7,816 nt of DNA. It comes from Comamonadaceae bacterium. GTDB taxonomy: Bacteria > Pseudomonadota > Gammaproteobacteria > Burkholderiales > Burkholderiaceae_C. The stretch's first letter is position 1. The number at the start of each line of letters is the position of its first letter. Positions 6,693 to 7,816 of the stretch are shown here, in pieces. The notes below the pieces were generated by a model. That model was given only the letters and a program-made list of their open reading frames with translations, ran no database searches and was not told the DNA's origin. Where the stretch lies: NCBI GenBank assembly GCA_947483455.1, contig CANKNK010000070.1, forward strand, positions 1-7,816, in the 5' to 3' direction. Position numbers and translations under genes: made by a program.

Positions 6693-7816
6693 TTAGGGTT
6701 TCACAAGTTCGCGGATATCGATACGCAAGTCTTTCGCACCTAGGGCCACCGGCGCCGACTGGCCTTGTAAGTCGCCAGGCTGGGCGATGGCATTACCGCT
6801 TTTACTGATGCGCGCGCTAATGACCACTTGGGTGGCGCTAGACAGACGCGCTTGCGGCGACATGGATTTGCTGTCATCGAGCTTGAATTGGTAGGGCAAG
6901 TCTTTGACCTGCTTACGTTCAGCAGCCAGGGGCATACGGCCATTAGGCGCGGCTTTGGCAAAAATAAACACCGTGTCTTCGGGGCTGGCCTGGGCGCGCA
7001 ATTCGGGCGACAAACTGACCGTACCGCTAACCGAAGGCCCGCCTGCTGCCGCAGGGTCTGCCGCAGCATGGGCCTGCGGCTTGGCTTGCGCCGCTTGGGG
7101 CGCGGCCTGTGCGGGCAGGCCCGCCAGTTTGCGCGCCTCTTGCAAGCTGGAGGAGACACGCTGGACCAGCGCGTTATCGGGCGGGCCCACTGCTTCGATA
7201 CGGCCCCAGTATTTCACCGCTGAAGCAAAATCTTTGCGCACAAAAGCATCGGTTCCCGCCAAGGCCAGGCCTTTGATGTGGTCCGGGTTGAGCTTAAGCG
7301 CCTTGGTAATCAGCGCCATAGGTTCGCCTTGCAGGCTGTGCTGGTTTTTGACAGCCAAGGCGTCTGCGTAATCCACCAACAAACCAGCGTCGTCCTGGCG
7401 CAGGGCCACGGCCTTTTGGTAGGCCGCCAGTGCGTCTTCATTGCGCTCCATCACGCTGTAAGAGCGCGCCAACATGGCCCAACCGTCAGCATCGTTGGGG
7501 TTTTGCTTCATGCGCTCGGCCAGTTGCTCCACCATGGCCACGACCTGGGCTTGGTTGGCTGCGCCATCTGCGCCCTGTTCATCGCCCTGTGGCGGATTGG
7601 CCTGACGGTTATAGGCATACCCGCCGATGGCAATGACCAACACCAATGCCATCAGCGCAGTCAACAAGCCCCAGGAGGGCTTGGCCGCAGCGGGTGCAGC
7701 CACCGTACTGTCGTGTAAGAGCATGTCCAACAAACGGCGCTCCAGGCTGGCGCGCTCCGCATCGCGCTGGCCCTGGCTCAGCGTACCGGCCGCATGCGCT
7801 TGCTCCAGATCGGCCA
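6693..7816 (-). CDS. ccmI: Cytochrome c maturation protein CcmI (CycH-like), 5' end outside window
   Basis: CcmI is a membrane-anchored periplasmic protein of System I cytochrome c biogenesis; it holds apocytochrome c through its TPR domain for haem ligation by CcmF/CcmH. The frame stays open to the window edge, giving 373 visible residues. In order: a cytoplasmic end with LSQGQRDAERASLERRLLDM, typical of the loop before the second membrane helix; a membrane helix in WGLLTALMALVLVIAIGGYAY; a short Gln/Gly-rich linker; TPR units around DADGWAMLARSYSVMERNED and ITKALKLNPDHIKGLALAG; an Ala/Pro/Gln-rich linker; and a beta-rich C-terminal domain with SVSGTVSLSPEL, DTVFIFAKA and DLRIDIREL. The TTG at 7733 is an internal codon, because upstream residues continue the family match. 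The first membrane helix and true start are missing, probably fewer than 60 residues. In related genomes ccmI usually ends a ccm operon, so other ccm genes are expected to the right. No terminator is visible after its stop. Confidence 0.93.
   Translation of the reverse strand, partial: ADLEQAHAAGTLSQGQRDAERASLERRLLDMLLHDSTVAAPAAAKPSWGLLTALMALVLVIAIGGYAYNRQANPPQGDEQGADGAANQAQVVAMVEQLAERMKQNPNDADGWAMLARSYSVMERNEDALAAYQKAVALRQDDAGLLVDYADALAVKNQHSLQGEPMALITKALKLNPDHIKGLALAGTDAFVRKDFASAVKYWGRIEAVGPPDNALVQRVSSSLQEARKLAGLPAQAAPQAAQAKPQAHAAADPAAAGGPSVSGTVSLSPELRAQASPEDTVFIFAKAAPNGRMPLAAERKQVKDLPYQFKLDDSKSMSPQARLSSATQVVISARISKSGNAIAQPGDLQGQSAPVALGAKDLRIDIRELVKP

Noticed and set aside
6687..6705. TGTGA and TCACA half sites across the yqaA/ccmI junction, resembling a CRP operator
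   Set aside because: The spacer is 9 bases instead of the 6 of a CRP site, and the position between two 3' ends is wrong for a promoter operator. A 5-bp stem with a 9-base loop is easily chance.
7731..7733. TTG as the start codon of ccmI
   Set aside because: The frame is open to the window edge, and the residues before the TTG match the loop region of CcmI, so the gene begins outside the window.
1..7816. Mobile element, phage, defence system, CRISPR or toxin-antitoxin
   Set aside because: No transposase, integrase, direct repeat array, terminal repeats or accessory-type genes were found; all eight genes are core metabolic or cellular genes with even codon use.

Overview
This window looks like ordinary core chromosome of a betaproteobacterium, probably order Burkholderiales and plausibly family Comamonadaceae. 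The reasons are the high-GC coding sequence, the short 77-residue Fis in a dusB-fis-purH operon, the rubredoxin / ThiD-like kinase / hemL neighbourhood, and a CcmI-type cytochrome c maturation protein with the domain order usual in that group. The genus is inference from remembered protein features; no database search was possible. I see no rRNA, tRNA, CRISPR array, insertion sequence, phage gene or integrase. Eight genes fill almost all of the window, and no gene-free stretch exceeds about 140 bases.

Layout from left to right: (1) the 3' third of a class I photolyase gene on the + strand, cut by the window edge. (2) A 57-residue rubredoxin on the - strand, convergent with the photolyase and starting at GTG. 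(3) A divergent + strand pair, a ThiD-family kinase and hemL, overlapping by 17 bases. (4) A strong bidirectional terminator between hemL and the convergent purH. (5) A - strand operon transcribed dusB, fis, purH with overlapping ends. (6) A 136-base divergent promoter region that holds a candidate -10 box and a candidate Fis site. (7) A + strand yqaA-like membrane protein gene. (8) The - strand ccmI, whose stop codon lies one base from that of yqaA and whose 5' end leaves the window.

Functionally the window combines DNA repair (photolyase), electron transfer (rubredoxin), cofactor and tetrapyrrole synthesis (ThiD-like kinase, HemL), translation and nucleoid control plus purine synthesis (DusB, Fis, PurH), a membrane protein of unknown role (YqaA), and cytochrome c assembly (CcmI).

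I did not find a new biological system. The points most worth a second look are the ThiD-like kinase, where the pyrimidine-contacting Gln and the catalytic Cys of ThiD are replaced by Arg and Asp, and its tight coupling to the PLP-dependent HemL. Next come the candidate Fis autoregulatory site before dusB-fis-purH and a long alternative fold that would compete with the hemL/purH terminator.
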